A stretch of DNA of 13,327 bases from Pseudomonadota bacterium. GTDB taxonomy: Bacteria; Pseudomonadota; Alphaproteobacteria; Rhizobiales; Rhizobiaceae. The DNA is taken from the NCBI GenBank assembly GCA_023387715.1, contig JAEWHQ010000205.1:1-13327 (forward strand), read 5' to 3'. Below the pieces are notes generated by a model. The model was given only the letters and a program-made list of their open reading frames with translations. It searched no databases and was not told where the DNA came from. The translations under genes were made by a program, and so were the position numbers. Below, piece by piece: positions 1 through 6,851 of this stretch; position 1 is the first letter of the stretch, and each line of letters starts with the position of its first letter.

Positions 1-617
1 CCCGTGAGGATGGCGGGGCAGTAATTGGCCGCTATGCAATTGCCCGTTATAATCTGGAAACTATCGGTCGCCCGAACCATGCTGGTGCTTTTTTGAAAGA
101 CGGGCGCTCGGCCATTCGTTTGATGGCTGAAAAAATAATGGAAATCGAAGATCTGACCACGGATGATTGTACATTTTCGGTTGGTGTTATCCATGCCGGA
201 CAGTGGGTCAATTGCGTTTCCTCCAATTGTAAGGCCGAAGCCTTGAGCATGTCCAAAACGCAGCAAAATCTTGATGAAGGTGTTGCCCGTATTATGGCGC
301 TTGGCGGCACGAAAAACGATGTGGAACTGATCGTTACCCGCGGCGTGACGCGGCCGGTTTGGAAGCCGGATCAGCCGCAAGATATGAAGCTTTTCCATTT
401 TGCCAATGAAATTGCCAAAGAAATCGGCTTTACCATGAGCTATCAGAGTTTTGGTGGCGGGTCTGATGGCAATTTTACCGGCGCTTTGGGTGTGCCGACG
501 CTGGACTCCATCGGGGTGCGCGGTGCTGGATTGCATACATTGGGCGAGCATATTTTCGAAGATAGTCTGGTTGAGCGTGCGCGTCTCCATGCAGGGTTGT
601 TTTTAAACCTTGAATAA
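1..617 (+). CDS. M20-family metallopeptidase (glutamate carboxypeptidase-like), 5' end missing
   Basis: C-terminal portion of a zinc-dependent M20 peptidase/amidohydrolase, the family of carboxypeptidase G2, which removes C-terminal residues or N-acyl groups from small substrates. The frame is open from the left edge (first full codon at 3), so the gene starts outside the window and about 204 residues are visible. The early segment ending in GRPNHAG is the typical start of the inserted dimerisation domain of M20 enzymes. After that domain the chain returns to the catalytic domain: GGGSDGNF is the Gly-rich stretch that precedes the last metal site, and the His in GAGLHTLGEHIF is at the place of the C-terminal zinc ligand. 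The other zinc ligands and the catalytic Glu should lie upstream of the window. A TTG at 93 opens an internal frame but cannot be the real start, because family sequence continues upstream of it. An intrinsic terminator follows 11 bases after the stop. The substrate cannot be inferred; deacylase or carboxypeptidase activity are both possible. Confidence 0.88.
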   Translation, partial: REDGGAVIGRYAIARYNLETIGRPNHAGAFLKDGRSAIRLMAEKIMEIEDLTTDDCTFSVGVIHAGQWVNCVSSNCKAEALSMSKTQQNLDEGVARIMALGGTKNDVELIVTRGVTRPVWKPDQPQDMKLFHFANEIAKEIGFTMSYQSFGGGSDGNFTGALGVPTLDSIGVRGAGLHTLGEHIFEDSLVERARLHAGLFLNLE

Positions 618-628
618 AGTCAGATAAG

Positions 629-664
629 AACGGTTCGGATTATGAAAATCCGAACCGTTTTTTT
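629..664 (+). terminator. Intrinsic terminator after the M20 peptidase gene
   Basis: A perfect 13-base-pair stem (629-641 with 647-659) encloses a five-base loop and runs into a stretch of T ending at 664. It sits 11 bases past the M20 stop and ends 46 bases before the acylase start, so it should isolate the two genes transcriptionally. The complementary strand also has an A/T-rich edge but no clear U-run, so I call it one-directional. Confidence 0.9.
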
Positions 665-699
665 ACTATTTCCAGACATTGAGTTGCATGGAAATAATT

Positions 700-704
700 G
701 GAGA
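700..704 (+). promoter_or_regulatory. Ribosome binding site of the acylase gene
   Basis: GGAGA lies six bases before the ATG at 711. This decides the start: the longer in-frame ATG at 642 lies in the loop of the upstream terminator and has no such site, and the 23 residues it would add do not resemble a signal peptide followed by the family N-terminus. Confidence 0.75.
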
Positions 705-710
705 ATATCT

Positions 711-3047
711 ATGTCCGGCGCGATCAATTTAGCCGCAGCCCGCGTTAAGGGTTTGCAAGACGATGTCACGATTAATGTGGATCAATGGGGCGTTGCGCAT
801 ATTGTTGCGCAAAATCTGCATGATCTGTTTTTTGCGCAAGGCTGGAATGCAGCGCGTGATCGTCTTTGGCAAATTGATCTGGCACGTAAACGCGGCCTTG
901 GCCTGTTAGCACGTGATTTTGGTCCTGGCTATCTGGAGCAGGATAAAGCCGCAAGACTGTTTCTTTATCGCGGTGACATGCAGCCTGAATGGCAGGCATA
1001 TGGAGAAGATTCTGAAGAAATTTGCACAAGTTTTGCGCAAGGGATCAATGCTTATGTTGATGGTTGCCTGAGCGGTGAAAACGAATTGCCGCCGGAGTTT
1101 ATTCTGCTTGGCACCAAGCCCGATCATTGGGCGGCAGAAGATGTGGTGCGCGTGCGCAGCCACTCGCTGGTAATGAATGCTACTTCCGAATTAACCCGCG
1201 CAAAAGTGATGGCAGCAGCGGGCACAGAACTTGGTGCGAAACTCGATTTATTGCGCAAACAACTGGTGCTCGGCAATGTGCCGCAGCCGGTTGAGGGTTT
1301 GGATCCGGCCGTTGTCACAGACAGGGTTTTGCGTGATTTCCGTCTGGCGGTTAGTCCGGTTAATTTCTCGAAAGAGCGCCTTGCGGTAACGCTTGATGAA
1401 GCACGTTTTTGGACGGCTGTGACACCGGCGGGTGAAATTGATCGTGCGCCTTTTGAGGAAGGCTCCAACAATTGGGCTATTTCGGCAGATAAAACCGCAA
1501 CTGGTCGACCGATTTTGGCGCTTGATCCGCACCGCACTCATGTTTTGCCATCCATCCGCTATGTGGTTCATTTGACCATGCCGGGGCTGGATGTGATAGG
1601 TGCCGGTGAACCAATGGTGCCGGGCATTTCGATGGGGCATAATGGTACTGCCGCTTTTGGCCTGACAATTTTTGGTGCCGATCAGGAAGATATTTACGTC
1701 TATGACACCAAAGAGGGCGCACCGGATCAATATGTCTATGGCGATAGTTTTGAAACTGTAACCACAATTGCAGACACTATTCCGGTTAAAGGTCACCCTG
1801 ATCAGAAGGTGGAATATAAATTCACCCGTCACGGCCCTGTGCTTTATGAAGATAAAGCCAATAACCGTATTTTTGCATTGCGCACAGTGTGGATGGATGC
1901 AGGCATGGCGCCTTATATGGCCAGCCTTTCGGTTATGCGTGCCAAAACCTATGCCCATTATGTCAAAGCCTTGGAAGGCTGGGGCTGCCCGTCGGTCAAT
2001 CATATCTATGCCGACACGGCCAATACGATTGCATGGAAACCATCGGGTGCCACGCCAATTCGTGACAATTGGGACGGTCTTTTGCCGGTTCTCGGGCATG
2101 GTCAATATGAGTGGAACGGCTATCTGGCGCCGGAAGCGGGGCCTGTTGCGGTTAATCCGTCATGCGGTTTTGTAGCAACTGCCAATGCTTTGAATATTCC
2201 GGCAGAATGGACAGCCAATAATCCGGCTATCGGATATGAATGGGCAGATAGCAGCCGTCAGGATACACTATATCGGGAATTGGGTCGTGATGAGCCAATT
2301 ACACTGGCTGATTGCGTGGATTTGCAGGTTTCGACTTTCTCGCCAATTGCTGCCCGTGCGCTGAAGCGCCTTCATGCTTTTTTCAAAGCGGATGATGCCC
2401 ATGAGGCATGGCAGATTTTGCGCGATTTTGACGGCAATCTGGTTGCCGGTTCACCTGCATCGGCCTTATTTGAAGTTTGGTTCAGCAAGCATTTAGGCAA
2501 ATTGGTTGCCAAGTGCGAAGGCGCAACGCCTGAAGTCATGGCTTTGCTGATGCCATTTGATTCACAAAATGTCGTTGGCTGGTTGGAAAAAGCTGATGTA
2601 ACTGCTGAATTGACCGCCGATATTCAGGAAAGCCTGAGCAATGCGATGGCTGAGTGCCGCAGTTTCATGGGTGATGATGCGAGCCAGTGGAGCTGGGGCT
2701 CAATCCATAAGCTTGAATTGCGCCATCCGCTTCAGTCATTGACAGAAAACAACTGGTCAATGGATGCCGTGCCAGTGGGCGGCAGCAGTTCGGCGCTCAA
2801 TTTAGCCAATTATCGCTTGAGTGATTTTTCGGTGACATCAGGCCCGTCTGTTCGCATGGTCATTGATGTGGGCGCTTGGGACAACAGCTTGTTTGTTAAT
2901 AATCCGGGACAGTCGGGCGTGCATCAGTCTGAGCATTATGGCGACTTGTTGAAAAACTGGCATGAGGCCAAACATGTGCCGCTGGTTTATTCCCGCGAAG
3001 CGGTTGAAAAAGCAACGACGATGCAGATTAAACTGACAGCGCAATAA
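711..3047 (+). CDS. Penicillin acylase family protein (Ntn hydrolase, S45)
   Basis: Single-chain precursor (778 residues) of an N-terminal-nucleophile amidohydrolase that cleaves acyl-amide bonds in penicillins, cephalosporins, acyl-homoserine lactones or other N-acyl compounds. Residues 1 to about 250 give the alpha chain plus spacer. Autocleavage is expected between Gly251 and Ser252 in EEGSNNW, and Ser252 becomes the nucleophile of the beta chain. Counting from that Ser as beta-1, His is at beta-23 (in LDPHRTH), Asn at beta-241 (in ATANAL; the oxyanion Asn of E. coli penicillin G acylase has the same number) and Arg at beta-265 (in SSRQDTL, near the known Arg263). GHNGTAAFG and the C-terminal GQSG with HYGD are also typical. 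His at beta-23, rather than Gln, resembles the cephalosporin/AHL acylase branch. No hydrophobic signal peptide is visible, so the enzyme is probably cytoplasmic, unlike E. coli PGA or PvdQ. It stands alone between a terminator and a convergent LysR gene. The substrate is unknown. Confidence 0.93.
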   Translation: MSGAINLAAARVKGLQDDVTINVDQWGVAHIVAQNLHDLFFAQGWNAARDRLWQIDLARKRGLGLLARDFGPGYLEQDKAARLFLYRGDMQPEWQAYGEDSEEICTSFAQGINAYVDGCLSGENELPPEFILLGTKPDHWAAEDVVRVRSHSLVMNATSELTRAKVMAAAGTELGAKLDLLRKQLVLGNVPQPVEGLDPAVVTDRVLRDFRLAVSPVNFSKERLAVTLDEARFWTAVTPAGEIDRAPFEEGSNNWAISADKTATGRPILALDPHRTHVLPSIRYVVHLTMPGLDVIGAGEPMVPGISMGHNGTAAFGLTIFGADQEDIYVYDTKEGAPDQYVYGDSFETVTTIADTIPVKGHPDQKVEYKFTRHGPVLYEDKANNRIFALRTVWMDAGMAPYMASLSVMRAKTYAHYVKALEGWGCPSVNHIYADTANTIAWKPSGATPIRDNWDGLLPVLGHGQYEWNGYLAPEAGPVAVNPSCGFVATANALNIPAEWTANNPAIGYEWADSSRQDTLYRELGRDEPITLADCVDLQVSTFSPIAARALKRLHAFFKADDAHEAWQILRDFDGNLVAGSPASALFEVWFSKHLGKLVAKCEGATPEVMALLMPFDSQNVVGWLEKADVTAELTADIQESLSNAMAECRSFMGDDASQWSWGSIHKLELRHPLQSLTENNWSMDAVPVGGSSSALNLANYRLSDFSVTSGPSVRMVIDVGAWDNSLFVNNPGQSGVHQSEHYGDLLKNWHEAKHVPLVYSREAVEKATTMQIKLTAQ

Positions 3048-3076
3048 AACAAATTTCTGGTCTGGGACAGGCACAA

Positions 3077-4024
3077 CTAGCGTTGTATTTGCCCCAGATC
3101 GCGCAAATATTGCGCTTCAATCTCGCTTAAAACGGCATATTCTTTGGCCATAAAATCCAAGAGTTTACGAACAGAGGGCAAGAGGCCGCGCCGTGAAGGA
3201 AAGACCGCATGGACGATGCCCGCACGCGGTGTCCATTGTGGCAGAATATCAATAAGCCTGCCCGCCTTGAGATCATCATGCACCATGATTGTCGGTAATT
3301 GACACACGCCGACACCGGCAAGGGCGGCATGTTTGAGTGTCACCATATCTTCTGTGACGAGACGTGGCGCATAAGGGATTTTGATGCTGGCGCCATCGGG
3401 GCCGTCAAGGCACCATGTATGTTCGCCCTGCGTTGGCCCCCATGCAAAACTTGGCATAACCGAGAGGTCGGCAGGCACCATCGGACGTGCCATGCAATGC
3501 GCCAAAAGATCGGGGCTGGCCACAAGCCTTTGGGTGCTGCTGCCAAGATTGCTGATGATAAGATCGCTGTCTTCCAGCGGTTGAAACCGCACACGAAATA
3601 CCAGATCATATCCTTCGCGGATAACGTCAACACGCCGGTTGGTGTTATCGAGGATGATGTTCACTTTCGGATATTGCGCCATAAAACGCGCCGTAATTGC
3701 GCCGATCTGCAAATAGAGCAGTGAAGGCGGGCAGTTGATTTTAATCGTGCCCTGCGGCTCTGAATGGACACGGTGAATAACATCGCGTGCCGCATCGGCC
3801 TCAATCACCATAGCTTTGCAGTGATGGTAAAATTCCTGCCCGATATCGGTGACGATAAATTGTCGGGTGGAACGCTGGATCAGGCGAACACCGAGGCTTT
3901 CTTCCAACAGACCAATACGACGGCTTAACCGTGAACGCGGCAGGCCGAGTTTGCGCGCTGCTGCCGAAAAGCCGTTCTGCTCCACCACATCCACAAATAA
4001 ACGAAAATCATTGAGGTCTTGCAT
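3077..4024 (-). CDS. LysR-family transcriptional regulator
   Basis: A 315-residue LysR-type DNA-binding regulator of standard length. Residues 1-60 form the winged helix-turn-helix: DFRLFVDVVEQNGFSAAARKLG, then PRSRLSRRI as the recognition helix, then the linker LEESLGVRLIQRSTR. From about residue 90 comes the effector-binding domain: INCPPSLLY begins its first lobe, and the NTNRRVDVIREGYDLVFRVR segment is characteristic of a proteobacterial subgroup acting on small aromatic or redox-related inducers. LVTEDMVTLKHAALAGVGVCQLP is the usual second-lobe crossing region. The gene is divergent from the pirin gene with a 135-base gap, the classic layout in which a LysR protein controls its neighbour and itself. 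Two inverted repeats in that gap are candidate sites. Pirin control by an adjacent LysR protein is also known in E. coli (yhaJ-yhaK), although this regulator does not look orthologous to YhaJ. Inducer unknown. Confidence 0.93.
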   Translation of the reverse strand: MQDLNDFRLFVDVVEQNGFSAAARKLGLPRSRLSRRIGLLEESLGVRLIQRSTRQFIVTDIGQEFYHHCKAMVIEADAARDVIHRVHSEPQGTIKINCPPSLLYLQIGAITARFMAQYPKVNIILDNTNRRVDVIREGYDLVFRVRFQPLEDSDLIISNLGSSTQRLVASPDLLAHCMARPMVPADLSVMPSFAWGPTQGEHTWCLDGPDGASIKIPYAPRLVTEDMVTLKHAALAGVGVCQLPTIMVHDDLKAGRLIDILPQWTPRAGIVHAVFPSRRGLLPSVRKLLDFMAKEYAVLSEIEAQYLRDLGQIQR

Positions 4025-4048
4025 TCTCAGGTCTCGATCCAGTGATTG

Positions 4049-4062
4049 TCCTATTTTTAGGA
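4049..4062. promoter_or_regulatory. Inverted repeat, candidate LysR operator
   Basis: TCCTA and TAGGA flank four T bases, 24 bases upstream of the LysR start on its own strand. The dyad has LysR-box size (about 14 bases, T and A at its ends) and lies where autoregulation would be expected. Assignment is by position and symmetry only. Confidence 0.35.
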
Positions 4063-4111
4063 TAGTGATGCGTGATTTCGCTGGCTACTCAATCTTTTGT
4101 CGCAGGAATAT

Positions 4112-4127
4112 ATCTGTTGCAACAGAT
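4112..4127. promoter_or_regulatory. Perfect 16-base palindrome upstream of pirin, candidate operator
   Basis: ATCTGTTG is followed directly by its reverse complement CAACAGAT with no spacer. The palindrome ends 20 bases before the pirin ribosome binding site, so it falls in the promoter or early leader of the pirin transcript. Its centre is 64 bases from that of the other dyad in this gap, about six helical turns. It could be a second LysR contact or the site of another dimeric regulator. Confidence 0.45.
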
Positions 4128-4147
4128 GAACAAGCAGTTTGGCTTGC

Positions 4148-4152
4148 AGGAG
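4148..4152 (+). promoter_or_regulatory. Ribosome binding site that sets a GTG start for pirin
   Basis: AGGAG lies seven bases before GTG at 4160. Two ATG codons at 4155 and 4158 are in another frame and meet TGA at 4161, so they cannot start this protein. A TTG at 4139 in the right frame has no site and adds residues foreign to the family. Confidence 0.7.
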
Positions 4153-4159
4153 AAATGAT

Positions 4160-5026
4160 GTGAGAAAAGTTATTGGAATTTATAACAGTCCGGCACAACA
4201 CTGGGTTGGCAATGGTTTTCCGGTACGCACCATGATGTCTTATGGCACGATGGGCGAGCATATCAGCCCTTTTCTGCATTTGGATCATGCAGGGCCAATG
4301 GAATTTAGCCCAACCTCAGAGACGCGCGGCGTGGATGCTCATCCGCATCGCGGCTTTGAAACCGTGACGATTGTTTATGACGGTGAAGTGGAGCATCGGG
4401 ATTCGACCGGTGCGGGTGGCATTATCGGTGCAGGTGATGTGCAGTGGATGACGGCAGCAGCCGGTATCATGCATGAGGAGTTTCACTCACCTGCTTTTGC
4501 TACTCGCGGCGGCTTGTTCAATATGGTGCAGCTTTGGGTGAATTTGCCTGCAAAAGATAAAAATGCCGATCCTGCTTACCAAACCCTTTTGAATGCCGAT
4601 ATTCCGTCGGTTGAATTGCCGCAAAAAGCCGGTCGCTTACGAGTGATTGCCGGAGATTATCACGGTCATCAAGGGCCGGCACGGACATTCTCACCGATCG
4701 ATCTTTGGGATGTGAGCCTCACGCAAGGTAAATATACCACTTTGGATTTGCCGGTTGGTCATACGGCTGGCTTGGTGATTTTAAAGGGCGAGATAACCAT
4801 TAACGGTAATACGCAAGCGCATACCGGCCAGTTCGTGCTGCTGGATCAGACTGGCTTTGATTTCAATATGGAAGCGATGAGTGATGCTTCGGTGCTGGTG
4901 TTAAGCGGTGAACCTTTAAACGAACCTGTAGCCATGCGCGGGCCTTTTGTCATGAACACGGCGGCCGAGTTGCAGCAGGCTTTTGTTGATTTCAGAGCGG
5001 GCAAGTTCGGCACTATTCCGGCTTAA
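4160..5026 (+). CDS. Pirin family protein
   Basis: A 288-residue bicupin of the pirin family, metal-binding cytoplasmic proteins; some members have quercetin 2,3-dioxygenase activity and others act as redox-linked regulators. The N-terminal cupin holds the four expected metal ligands: His61 and His63 in HPHRGFETV, and His105 and Glu107 in AGIMHEEF, matching the human pirin pattern 56/58/101/103 in spacing. GDVQWMTAAAG and MVQLWVNLP are further family signatures. The C-terminal cupin begins near residue 155 (RLRVIAGDYHG) and lacks such ligands, as usual. The start is GTG, chosen from the ribosome binding site and because MRKVIGIYNSP is the normal start of alphaproteobacterial members. The gene diverges from a LysR gene that probably regulates it. 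The YcaC-like gene follows 89 bases later in the same direction with no terminator between, so co-transcription is possible. Whether it is an enzyme cannot be told from sequence. Confidence 0.94.
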   Translation: MRKVIGIYNSPAQHWVGNGFPVRTMMSYGTMGEHISPFLHLDHAGPMEFSPTSETRGVDAHPHRGFETVTIVYDGEVEHRDSTGAGGIIGAGDVQWMTAAAGIMHEEFHSPAFATRGGLFNMVQLWVNLPAKDKNADPAYQTLLNADIPSVELPQKAGRLRVIAGDYHGHQGPARTFSPIDLWDVSLTQGKYTTLDLPVGHTAGLVILKGEITINGNTQAHTGQFVLLDQTGFDFNMEAMSDASVLVLSGEPLNEPVAMRGPFVMNTAAELQQAFVDFRAGKFGTIPA

Positions 5027-5103
5027 GCTTTTCAATTTCTAACCCCCCGATGAGGCCAGCTTTCTGCCGCTGTCTTTTCATCTTTCAAATGTGCAGATCA
5101 AAC

Positions 5104-5108
5104 AGAGG
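5104..5108 (+). promoter_or_regulatory. Ribosome binding site of the YcaC-like gene
   Basis: AGAGG lies seven bases before ATG 5116. The in-frame ATG at 5050 would add 22 Cys- and Arg-rich residues that the family does not have. Confidence 0.65.
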
Positions 5109-5115
5109 TGTAACA

Positions 5116-5748
5116 ATGTCAAAGACCTATAACCGTATCGACAAAGATAATGCTGCTATGCTGCTGGTGGATCATCAGTCCGGCCTGTTGTCACTGGTGC
5201 GTGATATCGACCCTGACAAATTCCGCAATAATGTGTTTGCGGTTGCTGATATTGCCCAATATTTCAACCTGCCAACCGTGCTGACCACCAGTTTTGAAGA
5301 TGGCCCGAATGGCCCTCTGCTGCCGGAGCTGCATGAAAAACTGCCTGATGCAGCCTTTATCCCGCGCCCTGGCCAGATCAATGCCTGGGACAATGAAGAT
5401 TTCGTCAAAGCGGTCAAAGCAACCGGCAAAAAACAACTGATTGTTGCAGGTGTGGTGACGGAAGTTTGTGTGGCATTTCCGGTGCTTTCAGCGCTTGAGG
5501 AAGGCTATGAGGTTTTCGTGGTGACGGATGCCTCCGGCACATTTAATGAAATGACCCGTCATGCAGCATGGAGCCGTATGGAACAGGCCGGTGCACAGCT
5601 GATGTCATGGTTTGGTCTTGCATGTGAGTTGCACCGTGACTGGCGCAATGATGTGGAAGGTCTGGGCACTTTGTTTGCCAATCATATTCCTGATTATAAA
5701 AACCTGATGGACGGCTATGCCCGCGCTCAGGCAAATGCCAAAGCTTAA
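5116..5748 (+). CDS. ycaC: YcaC-like isochorismatase-family cysteine hydrolase
   Basis: A 210-residue cysteine hydrolase of the isochorismatase superfamily, very similar in length and sequence to E. coli YcaC, whose crystal structure is an octamer and whose physiological substrate is not settled. Asp19 in LLVDHQSG and Cys118 in AGVVTEVCVAF are at the positions of the YcaC catalytic Asp and nucleophilic Cys. The expected third, basic residue aligns by simple counting with Arg84 in PRPGQINAW; I recall Lys84 reported for YcaC, so this position deserves an alignment. The stretches TTSFEDGPNGPLLPEL, VTDASGTFNEMTRHAAW and FGLACELHRDWRNDVEGL are family hallmarks. It follows pirin at 89 bases, and a stem-loop lies 35 bases after its stop. 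Members often occur near pirin genes and LysR regulators, which suggests a shared stress or detoxification response, but that is inference. It is likely cytoplasmic. Confidence 0.92.
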   Translation: MSKTYNRIDKDNAAMLLVDHQSGLLSLVRDIDPDKFRNNVFAVADIAQYFNLPTVLTTSFEDGPNGPLLPELHEKLPDAAFIPRPGQINAWDNEDFVKAVKATGKKQLIVAGVVTEVCVAFPVLSALEEGYEVFVVTDASGTFNEMTRHAAWSRMEQAGAQLMSWFGLACELHRDWRNDVEGLGTLFANHIPDYKNLMDGYARAQANAKA

Positions 5749-5783
5749 TCAGTCATAGGGTAAACCCTGTTCTGAGTGATAAA

Positions 5784-5809
5784 TTACGGGCTGTTTTTGC
5801 AGCCCGTAA
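5784..5809 (+). terminator. Stem-loop after the YcaC-like gene, possible terminator
   Basis: A perfect 10-base-pair stem (5784-5793 with 5800-5809) has a six-base, mostly T loop. There is no T-run on the plus strand after it and only TTTA on the minus strand, so termination may be weak; it could instead protect the 3' end of the ycaC message. It also rules out the in-frame ATG at 5776 as the start of the next gene. Confidence 0.5.
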
Positions 5810-5853
5810 CCGGCTTTGAACGACAGACTGAATATTATGAATGGATGTGTGTT

Positions 5854-6705
5854 ATGCCACCAAAGATAGCCGCTGCTATTGCCACCATTTTATGGGGCTT
5901 TACCTATATTATTACCGTTACCATGCTGCCGCAAAACCCGATGTTTATTGCAGCGGTTCGTGCCGCAGGGGCTGCCATTCCGCTTTTGTTGCTCGCGCGC
6001 GAATTTCTGCCGCGTGAATGGTGGTTTAAAATCATTGTGCTCGGCACTTTAAACTGTGGTCTGTTTTTTGGTTTGTTGTTTATTGCGGCCATCAGATTGC
6101 CCGGTGGCGTGGCGGCAACATTTCAGGCGCTGGGGCCGTTGTTTATGGTGTTGCTTGCCTGGCCGATGCTGGGTTTCAAACCATCAAGGCTCAAGATTGT
6201 TGCTGTGGCTTTGGGTGCCATTGGTGTGGCGATGATTGTGCTCAAAGGGGATACTTCGATCGACCTTTGGGGTGTTGCAGCCGCCCTTGGTTCGGCTCTT
6301 TCCGTCGCTATTGGCGGCTTGCTGGTCAATAAATGGGGACGGCCAAAATCGCTGTTGGCTTTTACCGGCTGGCAATTACTGGTCGCAGCTATCGAGCTTT
6401 CGCTTGTCGCTATCTGGCTTGGTGATATTCCGTCAAGTCTGGATCTGACCAATATTGCCGGACTGGCGATTGTCGCCTTGTTGTTGACAGCCGTTACCTT
6501 TGTTTTGTGGTTCAAAGCCATTCAGGGCGCTGGTGCGGCGGCTATTGCACCACTGTTTTTGCTCACCCCGCTGACGGCTTTTGTACTTGATGCCATCTTC
6601 CGCGGTGTTGTGCCTTCATGGATGCAAGCAGCAGGTGTGGCTATCGTAATCATCAGCCTTCTTTACAGTCAGTATATTGACCGTAAAGCACTGGCTCCAC
6701 GCTGA
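5854..6705 (+). CDS. EamA/DMT-family transporter
   Basis: A 283-residue inner-membrane protein of the drug/metabolite transporter superfamily, which exports amino acids, metabolites or drugs by proton-coupled exchange. About ten hydrophobic helices are visible, arranged as two EamA repeats (roughly residues 1-130 and 140-280). The first repeat begins PPKIAAAIATILWGFTY and contains the conserved ALGPLFMVLLAWPMLGFKPS segment; the second ends with AIAPLFLLTPLTAFVLD, the same motif in the second half. A short basic tail (YIDRKALAPR) ends the chain. The start at 5854 puts the first helix near the N-terminus; upstream in-frame ATGs at 5776 and 5845 are possible, but the first lies in front of a stem-loop. 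The ribosome binding site is weak (GGA at 5843-5845). The substrate is not recognisable. By position it may export a product of the neighbouring redox genes, which is inference. Confidence 0.88.
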   Translation: MPPKIAAAIATILWGFTYIITVTMLPQNPMFIAAVRAAGAAIPLLLLAREFLPREWWFKIIVLGTLNCGLFFGLLFIAAIRLPGGVAATFQALGPLFMVLLAWPMLGFKPSRLKIVAVALGAIGVAMIVLKGDTSIDLWGVAAALGSALSVAIGGLLVNKWGRPKSLLAFTGWQLLVAAIELSLVAIWLGDIPSSLDLTNIAGLAIVALLLTAVTFVLWFKAIQGAGAAAIAPLFLLTPLTAFVLDAIFRGVVPSWMQAAGVAIVIISLLYSQYIDRKALAPR

Positions 6706-6815
6706 AATTCACACGGCTTTGTTGACAATCTGTCTTCAATATCAACCCGTTAAATCGCAACCACAAACACTATATAAAGCTTAACAAAAGGCGCTTGCCG
6801 CCATTTCATATTTGA

Positions 6816-6829
6816 CTGCGTTTACGCAG
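6816..6829. repeat. Short inverted repeat upstream of the monooxygenase gene
   Basis: CTGCG and CGCAG flank TTTA, ending 12 bases before the ribosome binding site of the monooxygenase gene. In the 146-base gap 6706-6851 it is the clearest symmetric element. It might be an operator or a leader hairpin; at five base pairs it could also be chance. Confidence 0.25.
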
Positions 6830-6851
6830 CTAGCAATAGACAGGTGTTATT

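Noticed and set aside
1248..2105. Long antisense frame (285 residues) inside the acylase gene
   Set aside because: No family resemblance, composition of a reverse-frame shadow, and the sense frame is a complete, motif-bearing acylase.
3048..3076. Bidirectional terminator between the convergent acylase and LysR genes
   Set aside because: The 29-base gap contains no inverted repeat or T-run that would support one.
4139..4159. Upstream TTG start for pirin adding seven residues
   Set aside because: No ribosome site before it; AGGAG at 4148-4152 lies inside this extension and fits GTG 4160.
6722..6727. TTGACA, a perfect -35 box, in the gap before the monooxygenase gene
   Set aside because: No acceptable -10 box at 15-19 bases downstream, so a promoter cannot be claimed from it. 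TTGACT at 6812 has the same problem.
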